The notes beneath the pieces were generated by a model. That model made no database searches and was not told where the DNA came from. It saw only the letters and a program-made list of their open reading frames with translations. A DNA stretch of 23,420 bases from NCBI GenBank assembly GCA_043805355.1, contig JAZDIB010000081.1:1-23420 (forward strand). The letters are read 5' to 3'. The stretch is from JAHJRN01 sp043805355. GTDB taxonomy: Bacteria > Patescibacteriota > Patescibacteriia > 2-12-FULL-60-25. Below are positions 1 through 7,376 of the stretch, one piece after another. The translations under genes were made by a program, and so were the position numbers. The first letter of the stretch is position 1, and each line of letters starts with the position of its first letter.

Positions 1-85
1 TCATTTCTCCTTTCCTGTCTTCCTGAATCCGGCTGTTCCGTATACCATGGTACGGAACTCATGTCAACCGATTGATGAGGAACCT

Positions 86-505
86 ATGGACCAACCACGA
101 CCGAAGGTAGCTGTCGCCGTGTGCGTGATGAAGGACGGGAAGATGTTGCTCGGTCGGAGGATCGGGAATCTTGTCGCACAGGGATCCTTCGGGACGCCCG
201 GCGGACACGTCGAACATCTCGAGTCTCTCGTGGACGCCGTCGTGCGTGAAGTCGATGAGGAGACGGGTCTCGAAATCGAGAACGTCCGGTTCCAGTGCGT
301 GGTGAACGTGCGCGAATACGCGCCGGCCCATTACGTCATGATCGTCTTTCGCGCGGACTGGAAATCCGGCGAACCGCAGGTCAGAGAACCCGATCGGTGC
401 GAAAGGTGGGACTGGTACGGACTGGATGAACTGCCCGAAGGCATGACGCCGGCGACCGAGCACGGTGCCGCGTCGCTCACGACCGGACAGACGTTGTTCG
501 AGTGA
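86..505 (+). CDS. NUDIX hydrolase, NUDT15/MutT-like
   Basis: This 139-residue protein has a complete Nudix box: G40-x5-E46-x7-R54-E55-V-D-E58-E59-T-G61-L. That motif binds divalent metal and hydrolyses nucleoside diphosphate-x compounds. The order 'GSFGTPGGH', 'VVNV', 'HYVMIVF' and 'WDWYGLDELPEG' resembles small single-domain (d)NTP-cleaning enzymes of the NUDT15/MutT kind, so removal of damaged or non-canonical nucleotides is the likely job; the exact substrate is not visible. An in-frame ATG at 47 would add 13 poorly folding residues. I prefer 86 because a purine-rich GATGAGGAA lies just upstream and the conserved domain begins at once. A TATACC box at 41-46 abuts the ATG at 47, so a transcript starting downstream of it could only use 86. 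Family confidence is high; substrate confidence is low. Confidence 0.88.
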   Translation: MDQPRPKVAVAVCVMKDGKMLLGRRIGNLVAQGSFGTPGGHVEHLESLVDAVVREVDEETGLEIENVRFQCVVNVREYAPAHYVMIVFRADWKSGEPQVREPDRCERWDWYGLDELPEGMTPATEHGAASLTTGQTLFE

Positions 506-645
506 TATCAACGAAATTCTATTGGAGGCCGCGAAGACGAAGAAAGCCGTCGAGCGAGGGCGATTCGACAAGCGGATCATCTTGGAGGAATCGTGACGAA
601 GGGCATCCTCCGTCACTCGTCACGCGAAATCGAATGAGATACGAA

Positions 646-722
646 TGTCATTCTGAGCCCTATCCAAAAGGCGAAGAATCTTCCGAATATTCGGAAGGTC
701 CTTCGTCGGACTCAGGATGACG
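646..722. repeat. REP-like palindromic repeat, full copy
   Basis: This is a 77-base imperfect inverted repeat. Its centre is the perfect 18-base palindrome CTTCCGAATATTCGGAAG (680-697). Its outer arms are GTCATTCTGAG (647-657) and CTCAGGATGAC (711-721), separated by partly matching inner arms and a ten-base bulge (661-670). The outer motif resembles the dispersed short palindromic repeats that begin GTCATYCTGAG in many bacterial genomes; this is recalled, not searched. The half at 686-721 recurs in reverse orientation at 22625-22660 with one mismatch. No transposase gene is nearby. Confidence 0.8.
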
Positions 723-730
723 ATTTTTTT
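680..730 (+). terminator. Probable terminator formed by the repeat and T-run
   Basis: The hairpin-forming repeat is followed at 724-730 by seven consecutive T residues, the layout of a rho-independent terminator for the NUDIX transcript. The stem is longer than usual and the T-run begins two bases after the outer arm. Termination may therefore be a secondary use of a mobile palindrome. Confidence 0.5.
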
Positions 731-767
731 GACGCGACGCATGGCGCGACCGTCATGATCCGCACAC

Positions 768-796
768 TTGCGGAATATGGGGCATTCCGCTAGACT
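768..796 (+). promoter_or_regulatory. Predicted promoter of secDF
   Basis: TTGCGG (768-773) and TAGACT (791-796) are separated by exactly 17 bases, matching a housekeeping-sigma promoter. Initiation about seven bases downstream would give a leader of roughly 12 nucleotides before the ATG at 815. A TATACC at 808-813 is too close to that ATG to drive it. Confidence 0.55.
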
Positions 797-814
797 TCGC
801 GCCATCCTATACCT

Positions 815-2902
815 ATGAAACAACAGGTCTCCGCAGGGTCGGTCATGGGGCGGTCGGCGGTGAAGAAGCGCGTCGCGTTGCTTGTGGCGCTGCTCGTCGT
901 CGTGGCATCGATCGCGTATCCCAAACCCGCAGATAAGGTGCTCGCGACGATCGGCGATTGGATCGGGGTCAACATCCCGTCCATCGAGAAACCGTTCGTG
1001 CTCGGCCTCGACCTCCAGGGAGGCACGCGGCTCGAATACGCGGCGGACCTCTCCCGCGTCGACGCGACGGAACAGAAGAGCGCCTTGGACGGCGTCCGCG
1101 ACGTCATCGAGCGCCGCGTGAACACCATCGGCGTGTCCGAGCCCGTCATCCAGACGGCGAAGGCGGGGGACGAGTGGCGCGTGTCCGTCGAGCTCGCCGG
1201 CATCAGCGACATCAACCAGGCCATCAAGCTCATCGGCGAGACGCCCATCCTGGAATTCAAGGAACAGAACACCGAGACGCAACGCCAGCTCACGGACGAG
1301 GAGCGCGGTCAGCTCATCGACGCCAACACGGCGGCGGACACGAAAGCCGAGGAAGCGCTCGCGGCCGCGTTGAAGGATCCCGGCGCGTTCGAGCAGCTCG
1401 TCGCGGACAAGACCGAGGACACGACATCCAAGACGGCGAACGGCGACCTCGGGTTCATCAAGGAGAACCCGGACTATCTCGAGATCTATGACGCGACGAA
1501 ACTGACGGGCGCGGGGATCGTCTATCCCACGATCATCACGACGCCGCGGTGGGATATCGTCGCGAAGGTCGAGGAGACGAAGGACGCAGGGACGGAGATC
1601 AACGCGAACCACATCCTCATCTCGTTCGCAGGCGCGACGAACTCGACGTCGACGCGGACCAAGACGGATGCGCGGACGCTCATCGACGGGATCAAGGGCA
1701 AGGTCACGGCCGAAAACTTCGTGGCGATGGCGATGCAGTCTTCGGAGGAGCCCGGCGCTTCCGAGTCCGGCGGGGCGCTCGGCTGGTTCAGCAAGGGCGA
1801 CATGGTCGAGGCGTTCGAGACCGCGGCGCTCGCGCTTCCGGTCGACGGTATCTCCGACGTCGTCGAGACGCAATTCGGCTATCACCTCATCTACAAGAGC
1901 GCCGAACGGCAGGTCAACGACGTGCGCGTCCGCGCCCTGTTCATCAAGAAGACCCTGGAGACCGACATCGTGCCGGCGCAGGAGGACTGGAAGAACACCG
2001 AGCTCACCGGCAAGAACCTCAAGCGTGCCTACCTCGACTTCGACCAGAACATGGGCGCCGCGCAGGTCGCGCTCACGTTCGACGACGAGGGGACCAAGAT
2101 GTTCGCCGAGATCACGAAGCGCAACGTCGGCAAGCCGGTCGCCATCTTCCTCGACGGCGAGCCCATCTCCGTGCCGACGGTCGAGACCGAGATCACGGGC
2201 GGACAGGCGGTCATCTCCGGCAACTTCTCCATCACGGAAGCCAAGCTCCTGTCGCAGCGCCTGAACGCCGGCGCCTTGCCGGTGCCTATCGAGCTCATCG
2301 CACAGCAATCCGTCGGACCCACGCTCGGCCAGAGTTCCATCGACGCCTCGCTCCTGGCCGCCATCTGGGGATTCGCCTTCGTCGCGCTGTTCATGATTCT
2401 CCTATACCGGTTGCCGGGCCTGCTCGCCATCGCGAACCTCCTGCTGTACGTCGGCCTCTCGCTCACGGTCTTCAAGCTCATCCCGGTCACGCTCTCGCTC
2501 GCGGGCATCGCCGGCTTCATCCTCTCCATCGGCATCGCCGTGGACGCGAACGTGCTCGTCTTCGAGCGATTCAAGGAAGAGGTCAAGCTCGGCAAGTCGC
2601 TGCGCAACGCCATGGAAGAGGCCTTCAAGCGCGCCTGGACGTCCATCCGCGACGGCAGCATGACCACGCTCATCTCCTGCGCGGTCCTGTACTGGTTCTC
2701 ATCCAGCGTCATCAAAGGATTCGCCCTGACGCTCGCCATCGGCATCCTGCTCTCGATGTTCTCCGCCGTCGTCTCGACGCGCACCGTGCTCCGTTATATC
2801 TCCGGTTTCGGATGGGCCCAACGGAACCCGTGGCTCTTCCCCGGTATGCCGAAGCTGGTGCCGACGGCGTCCCAATCACCTGACCGAACGACAACCGTAT
2901 GA
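815..2902 (+). CDS. secD: SecD translocase subunit with inserted parvulin domain(s)
   Basis: SecD works with SecF in the membrane and uses the proton gradient to pull exported proteins out of the SecYEG channel. Visible parts are an N-terminal membrane helix (about residues 14-32), 'GLDLQGGTRLEY', the P1 periplasmic domain, and five C-terminal helices (about 510-680) with the D4 motif 'GIAVDANVLVFERFKEE' (D577). At 695 residues it is some 230 longer than a compact SecD. The excess lies inside P1, about residues 150-390. Residues 262-365 form a parvulin-type prolyl isomerase with 'NHILISF' (H266), 'GGALGWFSKGDMVEAFE' and 'TQFGYHLIYK' (H357). Residues about 170-255 look like a degenerate second copy ('GDLGF', 'RWDIVAKVEE') without the first histidine. 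The stop overlaps the secF start by four bases, implying coupled translation. Confidence 0.95.
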   Translation: MKQQVSAGSVMGRSAVKKRVALLVALLVVVASIAYPKPADKVLATIGDWIGVNIPSIEKPFVLGLDLQGGTRLEYAADLSRVDATEQKSALDGVRDVIERRVNTIGVSEPVIQTAKAGDEWRVSVELAGISDINQAIKLIGETPILEFKEQNTETQRQLTDEERGQLIDANTAADTKAEEALAAALKDPGAFEQLVADKTEDTTSKTANGDLGFIKENPDYLEIYDATKLTGAGIVYPTIITTPRWDIVAKVEETKDAGTEINANHILISFAGATNSTSTRTKTDARTLIDGIKGKVTAENFVAMAMQSSEEPGASESGGALGWFSKGDMVEAFETAALALPVDGISDVVETQFGYHLIYKSAERQVNDVRVRALFIKKTLETDIVPAQEDWKNTELTGKNLKRAYLDFDQNMGAAQVALTFDDEGTKMFAEITKRNVGKPVAIFLDGEPISVPTVETEITGGQAVISGNFSITEAKLLSQRLNAGALPVPIELIAQQSVGPTLGQSSIDASLLAAIWGFAFVALFMILLYRLPGLLAIANLLLYVGLSLTVFKLIPVTLSLAGIAGFILSIGIAVDANVLVFERFKEEVKLGKSLRNAMEEAFKRAWTSIRDGSMTTLISCAVLYWFSSSVIKGFALTLAIGILLSMFSAVVSTRTVLRYISGFGWAQRNPWLFPGMPKLVPTASQSPDRTTTV

Positions 2903-3810
2903 AGATCGTCGCGAACCGCATCTATTTCTACATCCTCTCGGGGGTGATGGTCGGGGCGTCGCTCCTGGCCCTCGGGTTCTTCGGGCTCAAGCAGGGCATC
3001 GACTTCACCGGCGGTTCCATGCTCGCCGTCCGCTTCCAGGATCGACCGACGCCCGTCGAGGCGGAGCAGGCGCTCTCGAGCCTTGACCTGGGCGGCATCA
3101 CCATCCAGCCGGTCGGCGAGACGGACATGAACTTCCGGATGAAGTCCCTGGACGAGGAATCCCATCAGAAGGTCATCGCGGCGCTTCGCGGCAGCTACGG
3201 CACGACGACCGAGCTTGAGTTCAATTCCATCGGACCGTCAGTAGGCAAGGAACTGCGGCAGAAGTCGACCATGGCCCTCGCCATCGTCTTCATCTGCATC
3301 CTGATCTACATCGCCTGGTCGTTCCGTAAGGTCGCGGCGCCCATCCAGTCGTGGAAGTACGGTGCCGTCACGCTCTTCTCCGCGTTCCATGACGTCATCG
3401 TCCCGGTCGGGCTCTTCGCGGTGCTCGGCAGATTCGCGGGCGTGGAGGTCGGCACGTCGTTCATCGCGGCCGTGCTGACCATCATGGGGTATTCCATCAA
3501 CGACACCATCGTGGTGCTCGACCGCGTGCGCGAGAACCTCCAGCGCAGCGGCGGGCTGTTCGAGGATATCGTGGAGCGCTCCGTCCAGCAGACCATGCTG
3601 CGGTCGCTCAACACGTCCATGACGACCATCCTCGCCATGACCGCGGTCTACTTCTTCGGCGGCGCGTCCATCAAGGACTTCGCGCTCGCGCTCATCGTGG
3701 GCATCGCGGTCGGCACCTATTCCTCCATCTTCGTCATGTCCCCACTGCTCGTGACCTGGGACAAATGGGAACGGAAACGGAAGGCAACGGGACAAGGGAA
3801 GGGAAGATAG
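2899..3810 (+). CDS. secF: SecF translocase subunit
   Basis: This 303-residue partner of SecD in the Sec export machinery starts inside the secD stop (ATGA overlap). It has an N-terminal membrane helix, 'GIDFTGGSMLAVRF' at about residues 34-47, a small periplasmic domain, and five further helices. The conserved SecF motif 'GYSINDTIVVLDRVRENL' carries the aspartate thought to serve proton movement. The C-terminus ends in a short basic tail. Length and domain order are ordinary for SecF, so the unusual insertion is confined to SecD. SecD and SecF remain separate proteins here rather than fused. Confidence 0.95.
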   Translation: MKIVANRIYFYILSGVMVGASLLALGFFGLKQGIDFTGGSMLAVRFQDRPTPVEAEQALSSLDLGGITIQPVGETDMNFRMKSLDEESHQKVIAALRGSYGTTTELEFNSIGPSVGKELRQKSTMALAIVFICILIYIAWSFRKVAAPIQSWKYGAVTLFSAFHDVIVPVGLFAVLGRFAGVEVGTSFIAAVLTIMGYSINDTIVVLDRVRENLQRSGGLFEDIVERSVQQTMLRSLNTSMTTILAMTAVYFFGGASIKDFALALIVGIAVGTYSSIFVMSPLLVTWDKWERKRKATGQGKGR

Positions 3811-3835
3811 AAAAGAATTCACGCCCTAGGAGTTG

Positions 3836-3853
3836 TGATATACTTCTCGTGTC
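3836..3853 (+). promoter_or_regulatory. Extended -10 promoter just before the ATG at 3854
   Basis: TGaTATACT (3836-3844) is a strong extended -10 element. Only nine bases separate it from the ATG at 3854, so the transcript would begin at or next to the start codon. No Shine-Dalgarno fits in between. Confidence 0.6.
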
Positions 3854-5176
3854 ATGGATTCTATCAGCATCTGGTTCCAACATCTCCTCCTCCTTGCAGG
3901 CACCTCCCCGTTCGAGGCGATGTGGTTTTTGTTCCTGAACGGCGGGTGGATTATCCTGCCGATCCTGGCGTGGCAGGTCTTCACGGCGTTGTGGATGAAC
4001 GCTCGGACGGCGGGATTCAACGCGAAGAAGGACTGGATCGTCCTCGCGATCGACGTGCCGCGCCTGCATGAACAGACGCCGCGAGCCGTGGAGAATGTCT
4101 TCGCGCACCTGGCGGGCGCACACTCGCCGCCCTCGTGGACCGAAAAGTGGATTGAGGGCAAGACGCAGGACACCATCAGCATGGAGATCGTCTCCATCGA
4201 CGGGAACGTCCAGTTCCTGGTCCGGACCACGCGTGGGCATCGCGACCTCATCGAGGCCTCCATCTACGCGCAGTATCCCGACGCGGAAATCGTCGAGGTC
4301 GAAGACTACACGTTGCGCGTGCCGTCGCTCTACCCGGACCGCGAATGGGACATGTTCGCGACCGAGATGGTTCCGGTGAAGTCGGACGTCTTCCCTCTGC
4401 GCACGTATCCGGAATTCGAGGACAAGGTTTCCGGCGAGTTGAAGGATCCGATGGCCGTCATGCTCGAAAACCTCTCGCGCATCGGTCCGGGCGAACAGGT
4501 CTGGTTCCAGGTCGTGCTGACGCCGATCGATCAGAAGGCGTTCCAGATCAAGGCGGACGCGTTCGTGAAGAAGCTTACGGGCGTGAAGGTCGTCGCGAAG
4601 GAGTCGCTGCTCGAGAAGGCCGTGAACCTGCCGCTCAAGGGCGCAGGAGCCCTCCTCGAGGCGTCCGGCATCTTCGGGGCACCGGCAGTACCGGCGAAGA
4701 AGGAAGCGATGCCGTTCAGCAAGATATTGCAGATGTCTCCCGGCGAGCGTAAAGTGCTCGAGGCGATCGAGATCAAAGCGTCGAAGATCGTCTACACCTG
4801 CAAGATGCGGTTCCTCTACGTCGCGAAGAAGGAGTCGTTCAAGAAGCAGAGGACCGTGTCGCCGTTCATCGGTGCCATCAAGCAACTGAACACCAACGAC
4901 CTTCAGTCGCTGAAGCCTGAGACGAGGCACGTCGGGATGAATGGCACGCTCTGGTTCTTCAAGGATAGCCGTAATAACGATCGGAAGCGACGATTCATGG
5001 CCGCGTATCGAGCACGCTCGAACTGGATCGGCACGCCGGGATACACGCTGAACATCGAGGAATTGGCCACGATCTGGCATTTCCCCATCTCGATGCAGAC
5101 GCGCGCGCCGCAGCTCAAGCGTACGGAATCGAAGCGTTCGGAACCACCATTCAACATCCCGTTCGCTCCGATGTAG
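3854..5176 (+). CDS. Membrane-anchored protein of unknown function, partner of the ATPase
   Basis: This 440-residue protein has hydrophobic segments near the N-terminus (about residues 8-17 and 21-47, including 'MWFLFLNGGWIILPILAW'), followed by a large soluble region. I do not recognise an enzyme motif. Notable stretches are 'SMEIVSIDGNVQFLVR', 'LSRIGPGEQVWFQVVLTP' and 'TLNIEELATIWHFP'. From memory, similar membrane proteins sit directly upstream of HerA/VirB4/TraD-like ATPases in many CPR genomes, some annotated as a domain of unknown function (possibly DUF8128; unverified). The neighbour 53 bases downstream is such an ATPase. A role as the membrane platform of a secretion, conjugation or DNA-uptake machine is inferred from that pairing. 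The start is set by the ATG beside a strong -10 box. Confidence 0.75.
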   Translation: MDSISIWFQHLLLLAGTSPFEAMWFLFLNGGWIILPILAWQVFTALWMNARTAGFNAKKDWIVLAIDVPRLHEQTPRAVENVFAHLAGAHSPPSWTEKWIEGKTQDTISMEIVSIDGNVQFLVRTTRGHRDLIEASIYAQYPDAEIVEVEDYTLRVPSLYPDREWDMFATEMVPVKSDVFPLRTYPEFEDKVSGELKDPMAVMLENLSRIGPGEQVWFQVVLTPIDQKAFQIKADAFVKKLTGVKVVAKESLLEKAVNLPLKGAGALLEASGIFGAPAVPAKKEAMPFSKILQMSPGERKVLEAIEIKASKIVYTCKMRFLYVAKKESFKKQRTVSPFIGAIKQLNTNDLQSLKPETRHVGMNGTLWFFKDSRNNDRKRRFMAAYRARSNWIGTPGYTLNIEELATIWHFPISMQTRAPQLKRTESKRSEPPFNIPFAPM

Positions 5177-5229
5177 ACGGCCCCATCGTTCCTTGACCGC
5201 AAGGTCCGTTCCTTTCCCTCTCACGGGCT

Positions 5230-7329
5230 ATGCCCATCCCCTACAACCACGATCACGAAAACGAGATATCCCTCTTTGCGGCAGTGAATTTCCGGAACCA
5301 GTTCCGGCGTTTCGGCATCAAGACGGACGACCGGCGCCGTCACATGTACGTCCTGGGGAAGACCGGCGTCGGCAAGACGACCCTGCTCGAGAACCTGTTC
5401 CTGTCCGACGTGCTCGCGGGCCACGGGTGTTGCTATATCGACCCGCACGGCGACACGGCCGAGAAGCTCCTCGACTTCATCCCTCCGAACCGCATCAACG
5501 ACGTCGTCTACTTCAATCCCGCGGACTTGGACTTCCCGGTCGGGTTCAACATCCTCGAGACCGCGCGTGAGGACCAGAAGCACCTCGTGGCGTCGGGCCT
5601 CATGGGCGTCTTCAAGAAGATCTGGCCGGACGTGTGGAGTCCGCGCATGGAGTACATCCTCCTGAACTGCGTGCTGGCCCTGCTCGACTATCCCGGCGCG
5701 ACGCTCCTCGGCATCAACCGCCTGCTCGTGGACAAGGAGTATCGCGCCAAGGTCGTCGCAAAGCTCCGGAACCCCATCGTCAAGACGTTCTGGCTCGCGG
5801 AATTCACGTCCTGGTCAGAGAAATACGCGACCGAGGCCATCGCGCCGGTGCAGAACAAAGTCGGGCAATTCCTTTCCGCCTCCATCATCCGCAACATCGT
5901 CGCGCAGGTGAAGTCCAGCATCAACCCTCGCGAAATCATGGACGAGGGCAAGATCTTCATCGTGAACCTGTCGAAGGGCAAGATCGGCGAGGACAACATG
6001 CGTCTCCTGGGCGGGATGCTCGTGACGAAGATCCAGCTCGCGGCCATGGAGCGCGTGGATATCAAGAACGAAGATGACCGTCGCGACTTCTACCTGTTCG
6101 TCGACGAGTTCCAGAACTTCGCGAACCAGTCGTTCGCGTCCATCCTTTCCGAGGCACGTAAATACCGTCTGAACCTGACGGTCACGCACCAGTACATCAA
6201 GCAGCTCGCGGAGGAAGAGGTCGCGGACGCCATCTTCGGCAACGTCGGGACCATCGCGTGCATGCGCGTCGGCGGCGAGGATGTGGCGTTCCTGGAGACG
6301 GAATTCGCGCCGACCTTCACGCCAGAAGATCTCGTCAACCTCCCGAAGTACCAGATGTACCTCAAGCTCATGGTGGACGGCGTCTCGACCGCGCCCTTCT
6401 CGGCGACGACGCTCCCGCCCATCTCGAACCGCACGGGCAGCGAGCCAAAGGTCATCGCGGTCTGCCGGGAACGGTATGCGGAACCACGGGCGTCCATGGA
6501 GGAGAAGATCCTACGGTGGAGCGGCATGGAGGCATCCAGCATGCCGATCGGACTGTCGTATCCGGAAATCCTGACGGCGGACGAGAAAGCCGTTGCCGAG
6601 GAGAAGGGCGACCTGAAGCCGGCAGTCACCATCGAGGACGTCGCGCAGAAAGCGGAAGACGAGACGGAGTACCTCCGCATCTCTCCGGAACGGCTGTCTG
6701 CCATCTCGAAACCCCCGCAACAGGCCAAGAAGGAGAAACCGAAATTCAGCCACACATGCACGCGATGCGGCAAGACGTGGGACATGCCCATCAAGCTCGA
6801 CCCGTCGAAGCCGATGTACTGCGCGGAGTGCCTGCCGCTCATGAAGGAGGAACGGAAAGTGAAGAAAGCGGTCATGAAAGCGGCGGTGACCGGACCGATC
6901 GACGGGGACGAATCCGTCGTCGTCCAGGATGCGGGTCCAGCGAACGAGAGCGCGACGGCGAAGCTCGGCTCCTTGGTCGATGGGAAACTCCATACACAGC
7001 CGAAGCCCAATCGGCCACGGTTCGTGGGCGAACGGAAGCCCTTGCCGAAGGGCGGATTCCCCGGCGGCATCAAGATCGTCACGACGGAGGAACCTGAACC
7101 TGCGTTGAGCCTCATGGACGAACTGAAGAAAGCGAAGGGGAAGGATATCGAGACTGACAAGGGTAAACTCAGCAGCGACAGGCCCAGGGCAGGCGTCGCC
7201 GCGACCTCGGCGGATGATGACACGACGGGCATGGCACCCCGCAGCTCGACGGTGTTCAAAAAAACGGTCAGCTCCGTCCGGTCTACCCTGAAACCGCTGG
7301 AGCCAGGCCAAAACGTGAGATTCGATTGA
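5230..7329 (+). CDS. HerA/TraD-like translocation ATPase with C-terminal zinc ribbon
   Basis: This 699-residue P-loop ATPase belongs to the HerA/FtsK/type IV secretion coupling group, which moves DNA or protein through membranes. Walker A is 'GKTGVGKTT' (residues 43-51), Walker B is 'FYLFVDEFQNFA' (D292, E293), and a TraD/VirB4-like 'VTHQYIKQL' motif follows. After about residue 450 the core gives way to a charged linker and then a four-cysteine zinc ribbon, C510-x2-C513 and C531-x2-C534 with 'KPMYC'. This resembles a zinc ribbon seen in many CPR proteins. The last 150 residues are low-complexity, rich in Lys, Pro and Gly. No membrane helix is visible, so anchoring probably depends on the upstream membrane protein. 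The 53-base gap before it contains TTGACC and a small GACC/GGTC stem but no clear -10 box. Confidence 0.85.
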   Translation: MPIPYNHDHENEISLFAAVNFRNQFRRFGIKTDDRRRHMYVLGKTGVGKTTLLENLFLSDVLAGHGCCYIDPHGDTAEKLLDFIPPNRINDVVYFNPADLDFPVGFNILETAREDQKHLVASGLMGVFKKIWPDVWSPRMEYILLNCVLALLDYPGATLLGINRLLVDKEYRAKVVAKLRNPIVKTFWLAEFTSWSEKYATEAIAPVQNKVGQFLSASIIRNIVAQVKSSINPREIMDEGKIFIVNLSKGKIGEDNMRLLGGMLVTKIQLAAMERVDIKNEDDRRDFYLFVDEFQNFANQSFASILSEARKYRLNLTVTHQYIKQLAEEEVADAIFGNVGTIACMRVGGEDVAFLETEFAPTFTPEDLVNLPKYQMYLKLMVDGVSTAPFSATTLPPISNRTGSEPKVIAVCRERYAEPRASMEEKILRWSGMEASSMPIGLSYPEILTADEKAVAEEKGDLKPAVTIEDVAQKAEDETEYLRISPERLSAISKPPQQAKKEKPKFSHTCTRCGKTWDMPIKLDPSKPMYCAECLPLMKEERKVKKAVMKAAVTGPIDGDESVVVQDAGPANESATAKLGSLVDGKLHTQPKPNRPRFVGERKPLPKGGFPGGIKIVTTEEPEPALSLMDELKKAKGKDIETDKGKLSSDRPRAGVAATSADDDTTGMAPRSSTVFKKTVSSVRSTLKPLEPGQNVRFD

Positions 7330-7359
7330 ACGGCGTGACGGGCCATGGACCGCGCGGTG

Positions 7360-7376
7360 TGGTATGCTTTTGGCGT
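7360..7376 (+). promoter_or_regulatory. Extended -10 promoter just before the ATG at 7377
   Basis: TGGTATGCT (7360-7368) is an extended -10 element ending eight bases before the ATG at 7377. No -35 box is obvious, which is common with extended -10 promoters. It also supports the ATG at 7377 over the upstream in-frame TTG at 7326. Confidence 0.55.

Larger units (their letters stand above)
506..814. other. Intergenic stretch with repeat, terminator and secD promoter
   Basis: This 309-base gap holds no convincing gene. From its start to about 645 there is a short open stretch: bases 504-596 read in one frame as a Glu/Lys/Arg-rich peptide ending in 'RIILEES' and a stop, which could be a decayed gene end but has no start codon or partner. 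A palindromic repeat with a T-run follows at 646-730, then the predicted secD promoter at 768-796. Confidence 0.6.

Noticed and set aside
502..720. Small + strand frame after the NUDIX gene
   Set aside because: It runs through the palindromic repeat, has a Ser/Arg/Glu composition without any motif, and has no ribosome-binding site or promoter.
620..2308. Long minus-strand frame of 562 codons opposite secD
   Set aside because: It is the antisense shadow of secD, rich in Arg, Asp and Leu as expected from G+C-rich codons. The only meaningful part is its first 40 codons, which cross the 646-722 repeat and give the peptide 'VILSPTKDLPNI' also seen at 22625-22660.
5193..5221. Possible promoter TTGACC before the ATPase gene
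   Set aside because: The position 17 bases downstream reads CCCTCT with no TA, and the nearby GACC/GGTC stem is very short. Evidence is too weak to annotate.
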